A stretch of 27,774 nucleotides of DNA from an uncultured Eubacteriales bacterium. Its GTDB lineage: Bacteria; Bacillota_A; Clostridia; Oscillospirales; CAG-272. Below, in pieces: positions 6,690 to 15,546 of the stretch. A program made the position numbers and the translations under genes. The first letter of the stretch is position 1. Every line of letters starts with the position of its first letter. A model generated the notes under the pieces. It was given only the letters and a program-made list of their open reading frames with translations. It ran no database searches and had not been told where the DNA came from. The DNA lies in NCBI GenBank assembly GCA_900555345.1, contig USKS01000001.1:1-27774 (forward strand). Direction: 5' to 3'.

Positions 6690-9236
6690 ATGCCCACAGA
6701 AACCCAGAAGCTCAGATACAATGTGCTGAAGCGAAAGCTTTTCGACAAATATTATTCAAACCTCAACGATATGCAGCGCGAGAGCGTTTACACCGTAAAC
6801 GGCCCGCTTATGATACTGGCGGGCGCGGGCAGCGGAAAGACTACGGTCCTCGTCAGCCGCCTTACGCATATAGTCCGCTACGGCAATGCCGTCCGGTGCG
6901 ACAGCGTTCCGGAGAATGTGGGCGAAAAAGAGCTCGGCGAGATGGAAACGGCGCTTGCATCGCTCTCAAAAGAAGCGCTCGGCAGCTTTCTCGAGCGCTT
7001 TGCCGTTGACGTTCCTCCGGCGTGGTCGGTGCTTGCGGTAACGTTTACAAACAAGGCGGCAAACGAAATAAAGGAGAGAGTGCGCTCTGCCTTCGGAGAC
7101 GACAGCGAGGCGGCGGACGAAATGTGGACGGGCACGTTCCATTCGGTCTGCATGCGCATCCTTCGCTCAAAGGGCGATCTTCTCGGATATGAGCGCGGTT
7201 TCGGCATTGCCGACACCGACGACCAGAAAAAGCTTATCACCGAGTGCATGAAAACGCTTAATATCGACACGAAAAGCCTGCCGGTAAAAAGCGTTGCGTC
7301 GGAGATAAGCTCGGCAAAGAACGTTCTGCATACCCCCGCCGACTATGCCGAGGCTGCGGGCAGGGACGTAAGGCTTTCAAAGATCGCAAGGATATACGAG
7401 CTGTATCAGTCGCGTCTCAAGGCTTCGAACCTTCTTGATTTTGACGATATAATCATGCAGACCGTTTTCCTTCTGCGCGATTTTGAAAGTGTTCGCACAA
7501 ACCTGCAGAACAGGTTCAGATATGTCTGCATAGACGAGTATCAGGATACGAACCATGCGCAGTTCGTGCTCGTATCCCTGCTTGCGGGCTACCGCAAAAA
7601 TCTTATGGTCGTTGGCGACGACGACCAGTCAATATACAAGTTTCGCGGCGCGACCATCGAAAATATACTGACATTCGACGAAACGTACCCCGGCGCGTCT
7701 GTCATAAGGCTCGAGCAGAACTACCGGTCCACAAAGACCATACTTGACGCGGCAAATGCAGTTATAGCGAAAAACAAGGTGCGCAAGGGCAAAAACCTCT
7801 GGACGGACGGCGACAAGGGCAAAAACATAGTGCTGCGCAAGCTGCAGACGCAGCTTGACGAGGCAAGATACATATCGGACAGCATTGCGTCAATGCATGA
7901 GGGCGGCGAGCCTTTCCGCTCGTTCGCGGTGCTGTACCGCACGAATGCCATGTCCCGCGCGGTGGAGCAGGCGCTGGCAAAAAGCGGTATACCGTACAGG
8001 ATGATAGGCTCCATGCGCTTCTTCGAGCGCGCCGAGATCAAGGATATTCTGGCATATACTGCGGTGGTGAACAACCCTGCCGACAGCGTGCGGCTGAGAA
8101 GGATCATAAACGTTCCCCGCCGCGGCATCGGCGACAAAAGCATACAGGCTGCCTCGGAAATAGCGGATACGCTGGGCGTGCCGCTCCTTGAGGTGATGAG
8201 GGACGCCGCAAACTATGCGGCAATTCCCGCTGCGGCGCAGCGGTCGATGAGGGCTTTGTACGATCTGTTTTCGGAGCTTTGCCGCGACGCCGAAACCATG
8301 ACGATCTCTTCACTTATTAAAAACATCTGCGTCAAAACGGGCTACCAGGCAATGCTCGTCGCGGCGGGTGAAGCCGAAAAGGACAGGCTCGATAACCTGG
8401 GTGAGCTTGTTTCAACGGCGGCGCAGTACGAGGAGGGCACGGCGGAGCCGTCGCTTTCCGAATTCCTGGAGGATGTGGCGCTCGTTTCCGACATCGACAA
8501 ATACGACGAGAGCGCCGACGCCGTTGTGCTTATGACCATACACAGCGCAAAGGGTCTTGAGTTCCCATATGTATTTCTCCCGGGATGGGAGGAGGGTATA
8601 TTCCCCGGCTTCCAGTCCATAATGAACCCCGAGGAGACAGAGGAGGAGCGCAGACTTGCATACGTTGCCATAACAAGGGCGAAAAAAGAGCTTTTCATAA
8701 CCTACGTTCATCAGCGTATGCTCAACGGCAGCACGCAGTACAATCAGAAATCCCGCTTTGCGAAAGAAATACCCGCCTGGCTTCTCGATGAGGAGGACGA
8801 CAGCTTTTCCTCCGGCGGCGCATCGTCCTTCGGCACTTCTTCGTCTTACGGCGGCTACGGCAGACGTGGACAGGGCGGCGGATACGGCAAACAGATGCCC
8901 GCCCGCGCGGGCGGCACGCCCATATACAACCGAGGCGCTCCCGGCTCGGGCTGGGGCACGGGAGAAGAGAGAGCGGCTTATACGGGCAACGTGCCCGCGC
9001 CGCGCCGCTCTTCCTTTGCGCCTCCCGCCGTGCCCGGCTCCGCAAAGGCCGCGGCACCCCGTGCCGCAGTGCCGGAGAGTTTTGACAAGGGTGACAGGGT
9101 ACGTCATACCACCTTCGGCGCGGGCACGGTGCTCAGCGTGAGAAGCATGGGCGGAGACGTTCTGTACGAAATAGAATTTGACAAAGTGGGCACAAAAAAG
9201 CTTATGGCGTCATTCGCAAGGCTGAAAAAAGATTGA
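6690..9236 (+). CDS. pcrA: ATP-dependent DNA helicase PcrA/UvrD (superfamily 1A)
   Basis: This 848-residue 3'-5' DNA helicase acts in repair and in clearing replication obstacles. All SF1A motifs are visible: GAGSGKTT (45-52, Walker A), VTFTNKAANEIKERV (Ia), FDDI, IDEYQDTN near 280 (II), VGDDDQSIYKFRGA (III), LEQNYRST (IV), TIHSAKGLEFPYVFLPG near 617 (V) and RRLAYVAITRAKKELF (VI). Odd features are about 45 extra residues between motifs I and Ia (roughly 62-108) and a Gly/Ser/Ala-rich linker at about 700-795. The linker is followed by a Tudor-like tail (GDRVRHTTFGAGTVLSV) of the kind PcrA uses to contact RNA polymerase. The ATG has AAGGAAG 5 bases upstream. The gene is monocistronic or reads weakly into proS. 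Confidence 0.95.
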   Translation: MPTETQKLRYNVLKRKLFDKYYSNLNDMQRESVYTVNGPLMILAGAGSGKTTVLVSRLTHIVRYGNAVRCDSVPENVGEKELGEMETALASLSKEALGSFLERFAVDVPPAWSVLAVTFTNKAANEIKERVRSAFGDDSEAADEMWTGTFHSVCMRILRSKGDLLGYERGFGIADTDDQKKLITECMKTLNIDTKSLPVKSVASEISSAKNVLHTPADYAEAAGRDVRLSKIARIYELYQSRLKASNLLDFDDIIMQTVFLLRDFESVRTNLQNRFRYVCIDEYQDTNHAQFVLVSLLAGYRKNLMVVGDDDQSIYKFRGATIENILTFDETYPGASVIRLEQNYRSTKTILDAANAVIAKNKVRKGKNLWTDGDKGKNIVLRKLQTQLDEARYISDSIASMHEGGEPFRSFAVLYRTNAMSRAVEQALAKSGIPYRMIGSMRFFERAEIKDILAYTAVVNNPADSVRLRRIINVPRRGIGDKSIQAASEIADTLGVPLLEVMRDAANYAAIPAAAQRSMRALYDLFSELCRDAETMTISSLIKNICVKTGYQAMLVAAGEAEKDRLDNLGELVSTAAQYEEGTAEPSLSEFLEDVALVSDIDKYDESADAVVLMTIHSAKGLEFPYVFLPGWEEGIFPGFQSIMNPEETEEERRLAYVAITRAKKELFITYVHQRMLNGSTQYNQKSRFAKEIPAWLLDEEDDSFSSGGASSFGTSSSYGGYGRRGQGGGYGKQMPARAGGTPIYNRGAPGSGWGTGEERAAYTGNVPAPRRSSFAPPAVPGSAKAAAPRAAVPESFDKGDRVRHTTFGAGTVLSVRSMGGDVLYEIEFDKVGTKKLMASFARLKKD

Positions 9237-9261
9237 CAAAGGCCGCAGCCTGTTGTAAAAT
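9233..9261 (+). promoter_or_regulatory. Sigma-A promoter of proS, overlapping the pcrA stop
   Basis: TTGACA (9233-9238), exactly 17 bases, then TAAAAT (9256-9261). The TGA stop of pcrA (9234-9236) lies inside the -35 hexamer, so the promoter starts within the upstream coding end. It lies about 33 bases before the proS ATG. Confidence 0.85.
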
Positions 9262-9293
9262 GTAATTTATCAAATTATTTTTCGGAGTTTATT

Positions 9294-10733
9294 ATGGCAA
9301 GCGATAAGAAAATGGTTGAGCAGATCACGTCCATGGACGAGGACTTTGCAAAGTGGTACACCGATATATGCAAAAAGGCTGACCTTATTGCATACTCAAG
9401 CGTAAAAGGCTGTATGATAATCCGCCCTTACGGATATGCGGTCTGGGAGCTTATTCAGAAAAATCTCGACACGCGCTTCAAAGAGATGGGTCACGAAAAC
9501 GTGTATATGCCCATGTTCATTCCCGAAAGCCTGCTCAATAAGGAAAAAGAGCACGTTGAGGGCTTTGCGCCCGAGGTCGCGTGGGTCACCCACGGCGGCA
9601 GCGAGCCCCTGCAGGAGCGCCTCTGCGTCCGTCCCACATCGGAGACCCTTTTCTGCGAGCACTATGCGGATATAATCAAATCGTACAGAGATCTTCCCAA
9701 GCTCTACAACCAGTGGTGCTCCGTTGTCCGCTGGGAAAAGACCACCCGTCCTTTCCTGCGCAGCCGCGAGTTTCTGTGGCAGGAGGGTCACACCATGCAC
9801 GCCACCGCAAAGGAGGCGGAGGAGGAGACTATCCGCATGCTCAACTGCTATGCGGACTTCCACAAGAGAGATCTTGCCATCCCCGTAATAAAAGGCAGAA
9901 AAACCGAAAGCGATAAATTCGCGGGCGCCGTTGCCACATACGCTATCGAGGCGCTCATGCACGACGGCAAAGCGCTGCAGGCAGGCACGTCCCACTATTT
10001 CGGCGACGGCTTTGCAAAAGCTTTCGACATAAAATATACCGATAAGGACAACACGCTCCGTTATCCTCACCAGACGTCATGGGGCGTTACGACCAGAATG
10101 ATCGGCGGCATCATCATGACCCACGGCGACAACAACGGTCTTGTGCTGCCCCCTGCGGTCGCTCCCATACAGGTGGTCATAATCCCCGTTCAGCAGCATA
10201 AGGAGGGCGTTCTTGAGGCTGCGTACGCTCTGCGCGACAGACTGAAGGAAAACTTCCGCGTAAAGGTGGACGACAGCGAAAACACCCCCGGCTGGAAGTT
10301 CTCGGAGTACGAGATGAAGGGCGTTCCGCTGCGTATAGAAATAGGCCCCCGCGACATCGCAGAGGGCAAGTGCGTCAGCGTAAAGCGCCACAACAGAGAA
10401 AAGAATTTCGAGTCTCTTGAAAATATCGAAGAGACCGTTGCCAAGCGTCTGCAGGAGGTGCGCGACGGTATGTACGAAAAGGCGCTCGAAAACAGAAGCC
10501 GCCGTACTTACGAGTGCAGAAGCCTTGACGAGATTAAAGAATCTCTCAAGGAGAACGGCGACGGACTTGTTATGGCAATGTGGTGCGGAGACGAGGCGTG
10601 CGAGGATAAGGTAAAGGCGGAGACAGGCGTCGGCAGCCGCTGCATCCCCTTTGAACAGAAGCACATCTCCGATACCTGCGTATGCTGCGGCAAGCCCGCG
10701 AAGCATATGGTCTGCTGGGCTATCGCATACTGA
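9294..10733 (+). CDS. proS: Proline-tRNA ligase, type 3 (archaeal/eukaryotic-like)
   Basis: The enzyme charges tRNA-Pro with proline in the cytosol. At 479 residues it lacks the large editing insertion of the long bacterial form and matches the short type 3 class found in many Firmicutes and archaea. Class II motifs are present: [30 protein letters not shown] (motif 2) and [16 protein letters not shown] (motif 3). An anticodon-binding domain begins at [17 protein letters not shown]-terminal zinc-site-like domain follows, with Cys in MWCGDEAC and CVCCGK, and the protein ends in Tyr as in this class. The ATG has GGAG (9284-9287) upstream. It has its own promoter and a candidate terminator downstream. 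Confidence 0.96.
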   Translation: MASDKKMVEQITSMDEDFAKWYTDICKKADLIAYSSVKGCMIIRPYGYAVWELIQKNLDTRFKEMGHENVYMPMFIPESLLNKEKEHVEGFAPEVAWVTHGGSEPLQERLCVRPTSETLFCEHYADIIKSYRDLPKLYNQWCSVVRWEKTTRPFLRSREFLWQEGHTMHATAKEAEEETIRMLNCYADFHKRDLAIPVIKGRKTESDKFAGAVATYAIEALMHDGKALQAGTSHYFGDGFAKAFDIKYTDKDNTLRYPHQTSWGVTTRMIGGIIMTHGDNNGLVLPPAVAPIQVVIIPVQQHKEGVLEAAYALRDRLKENFRVKVDDSENTPGWKFSEYEMKGVPLRIEIGPRDIAEGKCVSVKRHNREKNFESLENIEETVAKRLQEVRDGMYEKALENRSRRTYECRSLDEIKESLKENGDGLVMAMWCGDEACEDKVKAETGVGSRCIPFEQKHISDTCVCCGKPAKHMVCWAIAY

Positions 10734-10876
10734 TTTTATACGGTATCGGCAGTGGAGAGCCATATAAGCTCCGAAACAAAACTCCGGCTGCGGCGCGGCT
10801 TACTTTCCCATGCGCCGAAACTGCGGCTGTGTGGGCACCGATCACGGTCCTCACCGCGCCGGAATATAAGAAAACA

Positions 10877-10920
10877 ACGCTCCGTTTGCCGTGTGCCGGC
10901 GGAGCGTATTGTTTAATTAA
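10877..10920 (+). terminator. Candidate terminator after proS
   Basis: The arms ACGCTCC (10877) and GGAGCGT (ending 10907) pair, and GCCG/CGGC pair inside with a small bulge. A weak T-rich tail (ATTGTTTAATT) follows. The opposite strand also has a T-rich tail, so it could work both ways. The rest of the 243 bp gap between proS and rodA shows nothing clear. Confidence 0.5.
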
Positions 10921-10976
10921 AGCGCTTTTGCGCTGCGGCGCGGCTGTACCGAGATAAAACGAAGGGAGGACGGCAT

Positions 10977-12101
10977 ATGAAAGAATTTTCCGTAAGCCTT
11001 AAGGAGAAATTCCGCAGGCTTGATTTTGTCGTTCTCATCTGCGCTCTCGGCATGACGGCGCTCTCTCTCGTAACTCTTGCGGGCGCCGCAAACGAATACG
11101 GCTCGCGCTACGTTATAGTGCAGGGACTTGCCTCCGTAATGGGCATATGCGCCATGCTCGTTATAGCCTTTCTTGACTATGATAAAATAATCTCGCGCTA
11201 CGGCAAATGGTTTTATGTTCTCGCCGTGGTTCTCATGGTGGCGGTGGTGCTGTTCGGAGAGGGCGAAAAGGGAAACAAAAACTGGCTGCGAATACCGGGC
11301 GTTCCCTTTGACATTCAGCCGTCCGAATACTGCAAGTTTCTTTTCATAATAACGTTTTCCCGGCACATAAAGCTTGTGCAGGGCGAGATAAACAAGATAA
11401 AAAACGTGCTTGCGCTGGCAGTCCACGCGGGCGTTATCTGCGGGCTCATACTTCTGACGGGAGACTTGGGTTCTGCTCTTGTATACTTCTTCATCATTGC
11501 CTCAATGCTGCTGGTCGGCGGGCTTTCTCTTTGGTATTTTGCGGCGGTGATAGCTATTATGGCGCTGTGTTCTCCGCTGCTGTGGGAGATGCTCAGCACA
11601 AAGCAGCAGGACAGAATAATATACGGCTTCTGGCCGGAGGGAGACCCGCAGGGCATAGGCTTTCAGGCACTGCGCAGCCGCGCGGCGATCGCCGCCGGCG
11701 GCTTCCTCGGCTCGGGCTGGCGCGGAGGCACGCAGTTTACGAGCATCCCGTTCGGATATACCGATTTCATATTCGCTATCCTTGCCGAAAAGTTCGGCTT
11801 TTTCGGCTGCTTTACCTATATCGTGCTTATGAGCGTTATGGTCTTTCGACTTCTGTGGCTGGCAAAGGTCGCCAGAAAGGACTACGGCGCGTATATGTGC
11901 GCGGGTGTTGCGGCGGTGTTCATAGCGCAGACCCTTGAAAATATAGGAATGTGTCTTGCGCTTTTGCCCGTTATAGGCATAACGCTGCCGTTTATGAGCT
12001 ACGGCGGCTCATCCATGCTGTCCATGTATCTGCTTGTGGGCCTTGTGCAGAGCATAAAGAGCCACAACCAAAAGTATTTCTTCGAGAGAGAAAAGGCATA
12101 A
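10977..12101 (+). CDS. rodA: Peptidoglycan polymerase RodA (SEDS family)
   Basis: This 374-residue, roughly 10-span membrane protein belongs to the SEDS family, which polymerises lipid II into glycan strands together with a class B PBP. Visible signatures are NWLRIPG (102-108), QPSE (114-117), TGDLGSALVY (161-170), and YTDFIFAILAEKFGF (261-275), where Asp263 matches the catalytic aspartate. PFMSYGGSS lies near the end. The TDFIFA motif and a short cytoplasmic tail favour RodA over FtsW or SpoVE, but no mreBCD or PBP gene lies nearby to settle it. The start has GGGAGGA (10964-10970) six bases upstream. It is followed by a strong terminator. Confidence 0.88.
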   Translation: MKEFSVSLKEKFRRLDFVVLICALGMTALSLVTLAGAANEYGSRYVIVQGLASVMGICAMLVIAFLDYDKIISRYGKWFYVLAVVLMVAVVLFGEGEKGNKNWLRIPGVPFDIQPSEYCKFLFIITFSRHIKLVQGEINKIKNVLALAVHAGVICGLILLTGDLGSALVYFFIIASMLLVGGLSLWYFAAVIAIMALCSPLLWEMLSTKQQDRIIYGFWPEGDPQGIGFQALRSRAAIAAGGFLGSGWRGGTQFTSIPFGYTDFIFAILAEKFGFFGCFTYIVLMSVMVFRLLWLAKVARKDYGAYMCAGVAAVFIAQTLENIGMCLALLPVIGITLPFMSYGGSSMLSMYLLVGLVQSIKSHNQKYFFEREKA

Positions 12102-12243
12102 CGAAAAGACCGCGTTGCCGCTTTGCCTCCGGCATCCCGTCGGGTCCCGCCGTGCGATCCCCGTCCGGAATAACTGCCGTTTGCACCCGAATATCGAAAA
12201 TATCCCCGCAAGGCACGACCGACGGCACCTGAATAATGATGAT

Positions 12244-12277
12244 GCGAATGCGCCGAGCGGCGCATTCGCCGCTTTTT
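12244..12277 (+). terminator. Rho-independent terminator after rodA
   Basis: A perfect 11 bp GC-rich stem (12244-12254 with 12259-12269, loop GAGC) is followed by CGC and TTTTT. It sits about 140 bases past the rodA stop and before the paaK promoter. The 285 bp rodA-paaK gap otherwise holds no clear feature. Confidence 0.9.
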
Positions 12278-12319
12278 ACGACTTTTTCGGCATTTTTTGC
12301 CGCGCACGTGAAAAAACTG

Positions 12320-12348
12320 TTTACAAACTGTGGCACATATGATAAACT
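12320..12348 (+). promoter_or_regulatory. Promoter of the paaK-ACT pair
   Basis: TTTACA (12320-12325), 17 bases, then TAAACT (12343-12348) with an upstream TGA extended -10 element. The predicted start near 12355 lies downstream of a possible GTG start at 12330, which supports the ATG at 12387 as the true start. Confidence 0.65.
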
Positions 12349-12386
12349 TTATCACAGTAAAGAATTTCAGTCAGGAAGTGGTACCA

Positions 12387-13691
12387 ATGGAAAAATACTA
12401 TCAGAAGGATATAGAGTGCGCCTCGCCGGAGACCATAAAGGGCTGGCAGAACGAAAAGATCGTATCCCAGGTCAGAAACGTATGGGACAACGTTCCGTAC
12501 TACAGGGCACTTATGGAGGAGAAGGGCGTCTGCCCCGACGATATTAAGTCGATAGACGATATTTCAAAGCTCCCCTTTATTTCAAAGGCGGATCTGAGAG
12601 AGGCGTATCCTTTCGGGCTGCTTGCGCGTCCTCTTTCCGAGTGCGTGCGCATCCATTCCACAAGCGGTACCACGGGTAAGCGCGTTATAGCCTTCTATAC
12701 GCAGCACGATATTGACCTGTGGGACGACTGCTGCTGCCGTGCGCTCGCCGCGGCGGGTGCGGATGAGAACGACATTTGTCAGGTGGCTTACGGCTACGGT
12801 CTGTTCACCGGCGGCGCGGGTCTCAACGGCGGCTCTCACAAGCTGGGCTGCCTCACCCTGCCCATGTCAAGCGGAAACACGGAAAGACAGATACAGTTCA
12901 TGCGCGATCTGGGTTCCACCGTTCTCTGCTGTACGCCCTCATATGCGGTGTACATAGGCGAGGTGCTGCACGAAATGGGTCTCACTGCCGATGATATAAA
13001 GCTTAAAGCCGGCATTTTCGGCGCGGAACCCTGGACGGAGGAAATGCGCCGCGATATCGAGAAGGCTCTCGGTATTAAGGCATACGATATTTACGGACTT
13101 ACGGAGCTTTCCGGCCCCGGCGTTGCGTTTGAGTGCTCCGCTCAGAGCGGTATGCACATAAACGAGGATCATTTCTACGCCGAAATTATCAATCCGGATA
13201 CGGGCGAGGTTCTTCCCGAGGGTGAAAAGGGCGAGCTTGTGTTCACAAGTCTTGATAAAGAGGCGTTTCCGCTGCTGCGCTACCGCACGCGCGACATCTG
13301 TATCCTGAAAAGGGAAAAATGTTCCTGCGGCAGAACTCATATCAAAATGTGCAAGCCCATGGGCAGGAGCGACGATATGATGATAATCCGCGGCGTAAAC
13401 GTTTTCCCGTCACAGATAGAGGCTGTGCTTCTGCAGCAGGGATATACCGCAAACTATCAGATAGTTGTGGACAGAGTGGGCGCGACGGATACGTTTGACG
13501 TGTATGTGGAGCTCCCCGAGGACCGTCTGTCCGACACGGTGCGCGAGATGACGGAGATGGAGCATTCTCTCTCCGCGGCGCTTAAGACAATGCTCGGCAT
13601 AAATCCCAAGGTGCATCTTGTACAGCCCAAGTCCATTGCGAGAAGCGAGGGCAAGGCGGTAAGAGTTGTGGATCGCAGAAAGCTTATATAA
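12387..13691 (+). CDS. paaK: Phenylacetate-CoA ligase family protein (PaaK)
   Basis: This 434-residue adenylate-forming enzyme belongs to the group that converts aryl acids such as phenylacetate to CoA thioesters with ATP. Motifs seen are STSGTTGK (91-98, phosphate loop), YDIYGLTELSGPG near 233, LRYRTRDI, GRSDDMMIIRGVNVFPSQIE near 325, and the C-terminal lysine region SIARSEGKAVRV. The start at 12387 is chosen for AGGAAG 8 bases upstream and because the promoter lies 3' of the longer alternative. In anaerobes, PaaK paralogues linked to ACT genes usually accompany indolepyruvate ferredoxin oxidoreductase and work with aromatic amino-acid keto acids. That oxidoreductase is absent here. Substrate remains inferred. 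Confidence 0.92.
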   Translation: MEKYYQKDIECASPETIKGWQNEKIVSQVRNVWDNVPYYRALMEEKGVCPDDIKSIDDISKLPFISKADLREAYPFGLLARPLSECVRIHSTSGTTGKRVIAFYTQHDIDLWDDCCCRALAAAGADENDICQVAYGYGLFTGGAGLNGGSHKLGCLTLPMSSGNTERQIQFMRDLGSTVLCCTPSYAVYIGEVLHEMGLTADDIKLKAGIFGAEPWTEEMRRDIEKALGIKAYDIYGLTELSGPGVAFECSAQSGMHINEDHFYAEIINPDTGEVLPEGEKGELVFTSLDKEAFPLLRYRTRDICILKREKCSCGRTHIKMCKPMGRSDDMMIIRGVNVFPSQIEAVLLQQGYTANYQIVVDRVGATDTFDVYVELPEDRLSDTVREMTEMEHSLSAALKTMLGINPKVHLVQPKSIARSEGKAVRVVDRRKLI

Positions 13692-13713
13692 TCAAAAGAA
13701 AGGCGGCACTGCA

Positions 13714-14142
13714 ATGAGAATAAAACAGATATCGGTATTTATAGAAAACAAGGCGGGCTCGCTTTCCGGCGTATGCCGCGTGCTTGCCGACAACGGCATA
13801 AATCTCAGAGCGCTGTCCATTGCCGACACGCGCGATTTCGGCATACTGCGCATAATTGTCGAGGACCCCGAAAAAACGGTTGAAATACTAAAGAACGCGG
13901 GATACGCCTGCAAAACAACGTACGTTATCGCCGTTGAGATAGACGACGCGCCCGGCGGCATGGCAAAAGCCATAGGCACAATAACGGACGCCGGTATTGA
14001 GATAGAGTACGCGTACGCGTTCGTGTCGCACAGAAAGGGCAGCGCGTATATGATATTCCGCATGTCGCACAGCGAGGAATCGGAGAAAAAGCTTGCGGCG
14101 TCGGGTCTGCGGCTGGCAGGCTGCGACGAGCTTTTCGGCTGA
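13714..14142 (+). CDS. Tandem ACT-domain protein linked to PaaK
   Basis: This 142-residue protein consists of two ACT domains in tandem. The first starts at KQISVFIENKAGSLSG and the second near residue 68 (TYVIAVEIDDAPGGMAKA). ACT domains bind amino acids and act as small-molecule sensors. Stand-alone ACT proteins of this type are commonly encoded next to PaaK in Clostridia, where they are presumed to bind aromatic amino acids or regulate the ligase; that role is inference. The ATG at 13714 lies 22 bases after the paaK stop with a modest AAAGGCGG site. A longer frame from a GTG inside paaK lacks a ribosome site and adds no family sequence. Confidence 0.88.
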   Translation: MRIKQISVFIENKAGSLSGVCRVLADNGINLRALSIADTRDFGILRIIVEDPEKTVEILKNAGYACKTTYVIAVEIDDAPGGMAKAIGTITDAGIEIEYAYAFVSHRKGSAYMIFRMSHSEESEKKLAASGLRLAGCDELFG

Positions 14143-14155
14143 CCGAATATATAAA

Positions 14156-14194
14156 AATTCCCCGCGCGAAATTTCGCGAGGGGAATTGCTTTTT
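14156..14194 (+). terminator. Rho-independent terminator after the ACT gene
   Basis: AATTCCCC (14156) pairs with GGGGAATT (ending 14187), enclosing the palindrome CGCGAAATTTCGCG. TTTTT follows at 14190-14194. It ends the paaK-ACT unit 13 bases after the ACT stop. Confidence 0.9.
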
Positions 14195-14214
14195 CCGCCG
14201 CTTCGGGATATAAT
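14186..14214 (+). promoter_or_regulatory. Candidate promoter of the FakA-domain gene
   Basis: A TATAAT (14209-14214) lies 17 bases after a poor -35 (TTGCTT, 14186-14191) that overlaps the preceding terminator tail. The -10 sits inside a perfect palindrome, GGATATA-A-TATATCC (14206-14220), which could be an operator or chance. Confidence 0.5.
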
Positions 14215-14249
14215 ATATCCGACACAGATCAAAAAAACGGAGGCAAAAT

Positions 14250-14501
14250 ATGCTTGAGTATAAGTACGATACGCAGCTTCTCATAGAGGGAAACGATCTT
14301 GACGAGGACGCGGTCAGAGACTGGTTTACGGAGAATTTCAAGGGCGACTGCCTGCTTGCGGTAGGCGACGAGGAACTTATAAAAATTCATTTTCACACGA
14401 ACGAACCGTGGAAGGTGCTGGAGTACTGCGCGACCCTCGGCGAGATATTCGATATAGTCATAGAGGATATGGATCGCCAGGCGAGAGGGCTCAAGGGCTG
14501 A
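14250..14501 (+). CDS. Stand-alone FakA-like middle domain, 83 residues
   Basis: The small protein resembles the central domain of the fatty acid kinase subunit FakA (DAK2/YloV family). It has a leading YDTQLLIEG segment, then LLAVGDEELIKIHFHTNEP (residues 35-53) and VLEYCATLGEIFDIVIEDM. The paired histidines His47 and His49 match the HxH that contributes to metal binding at the FakA active site. The N-terminal nucleotide-binding and C-terminal domains are absent, and neither flank holds their remains. The cysteine usual in the opening CTEF motif is replaced (DTQL). The ATG has GGAGG 6 bases upstream, and the gene sits between two terminators, so it is expressed alone. Function is unknown; it might modulate fatty-acid kinase or DegV/FakB proteins. 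Confidence 0.75.
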   Translation: MLEYKYDTQLLIEGNDLDEDAVRDWFTENFKGDCLLAVGDEELIKIHFHTNEPWKVLEYCATLGEIFDIVIEDMDRQARGLKG

Positions 14502-14752
14502 AAGAATTGCGGCGCACGGGCACCCGAAAGAAAGCGCGAAACAAAGCTTTTCTAAGGCGGCGCGGCATCGGAAAACGCCGCGCGGCTGAACGACGCATCG
14601 CCCGAGCGTCGGGAGAAGCGCGGCAGAGACGCGCAGCGCCGGGCCGTTGCCGGCGGAGCTTTTATATATAGATATTTCCGCGAAAATGTCGGCAGCGCCG
14701 CACCTCTCCCTCGTCTGACGGGACACCGCACAAGCTGCCGCGCGGACGGCTG
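14502..14752. other. GC-rich spacer without a recognised gene
   Basis: Between the FakA-like stop and the shared terminator lie 250 bases of GC-rich sequence with several open but unsupported frames. None has a ribosome site or a recognisable protein. No tRNA or known small RNA pattern was seen. Confidence 0.5.
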
Positions 14753-14788
14753 AAAAAGAAGCCATGCGAAAGCATGGCTTCTTTTTTT
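14753..14788. terminator. Bidirectional terminator between convergent genes
   Basis: A perfect stem AAGAAGCCATGC / GCATGGCTTCTT with a GAAA tetraloop is flanked by A5 on the left and T7 on the right. It gives a U-run in both directions and serves the FakA-like gene (plus) and the HAD phosphatase gene (minus). Confidence 0.95.
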
Positions 14789-14859
14789 GCGCCGTATCTT
14801 CAAAATAGACGATGAGAATATATATGCACCTAAATATAATATTTTTGCAAACCGCGCGT

Positions 14860-15546
14860 TCAGCGGATGATATCGCAAAGCTCGCCCGGGCGCGATAATA
14901 GTATATTTGCTCCCGCATCCGTCAGGCACTTTCTGTCCCTGTATCCCCAGAGAACACCGACTGGCAGCATACCGGAATTCGTTGCCGTCAGCATATCTAT
15001 ATCCGAATCTCCCACAAAAATGCACTCCGAGGGCGCGGCGCCAAGCTTTTCTGCAACCTCAAGCGCCGGCGCGGGATCGGGTTTTGCGGGCATTTTGTCT
15101 GTATTTCCGCGTACAACGTCGAATATGCCGGGGAAAAGCTTTTCAACGATAAGCTTTGCAAAGCGGTCGCGCTTGTTTGTGAGCACCCCGAGGCGCATTC
15201 CGCGCGCTTTAAGCGTGCGCAGCGCGTCTGTCATCCCTTCGTATTCGCATGTCTCGCAGACGTAGCATTTCAGATATTCTTCGGCGTTTATCACCATCGC
15301 GCGGTCCACAAGAGGATCGTCGGGGGATTCTGCCGCGCCGTCGGGCAGGCTGCGCCATACGAAATATCTGTTTCCGCGGTTGATAAAGCCGAGAAGCTCC
15401 TCGCGGCTCCTCTCGGGATAGCCCATGCGGGAAAGCATTGCGTTCATTGCCCGCAGAAGATCGGGCAGGGTGTTGCAGAGTGTGCCGTCCAGATCGAATA
15501 TAAACGCTCTGATGGCGGACGTGTCGGTGCTTTTCAGTTCTTCCAT
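14860..15546 (-). CDS. HAD-family phosphatase, phosphoglycolate phosphatase-like
   Basis: The 228-residue protein is a haloacid dehalogenase superfamily hydrolase of the Gph/PGP type. FDLDGTL (residues 17-23) supplies the nucleophile Asp18 and acid Asp20. GVLTNK carries the motif II Thr, KPDPAP the motif III Lys, and FVGDSDIDM the motif IV acids. A helical cap domain lies between motifs I and II. The frame stays open far upstream in GC-rich DNA, but the conserved domain begins just after the ATG at 15546, and a promoter at 15627-15600 starts RNA near 15593, excluding longer starts. The ribosome site is weak (AGAGG about 15 bases upstream). The substrate could be phosphoglycolate or another small phosphate ester. 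Confidence 0.88.
   Translation of the reverse strand: MEELKSTDTSAIRAFIFDLDGTLCNTLPDLLRAMNAMLSRMGYPERSREELLGFINRGNRYFVWRSLPDGAAESPDDPLVDRAMVINAEEYLKCYVCETCEYEGMTDALRTLKARGMRLGVLTNKRDRFAKLIVEKLFPGIFDVVRGNTDKMPAKPDPAPALEVAEKLGAAPSECIFVGDSDIDMLTATNSGMLPVGVLWGYRDRKCLTDAGANILLSRPGELCDIIR

Noticed and set aside
10919..10932. Short hairpin AGCGC-TTTT-GCGCT before rodA
   Set aside because: The stem is only five base pairs without a T-run; too weak to call a terminator or riboswitch.
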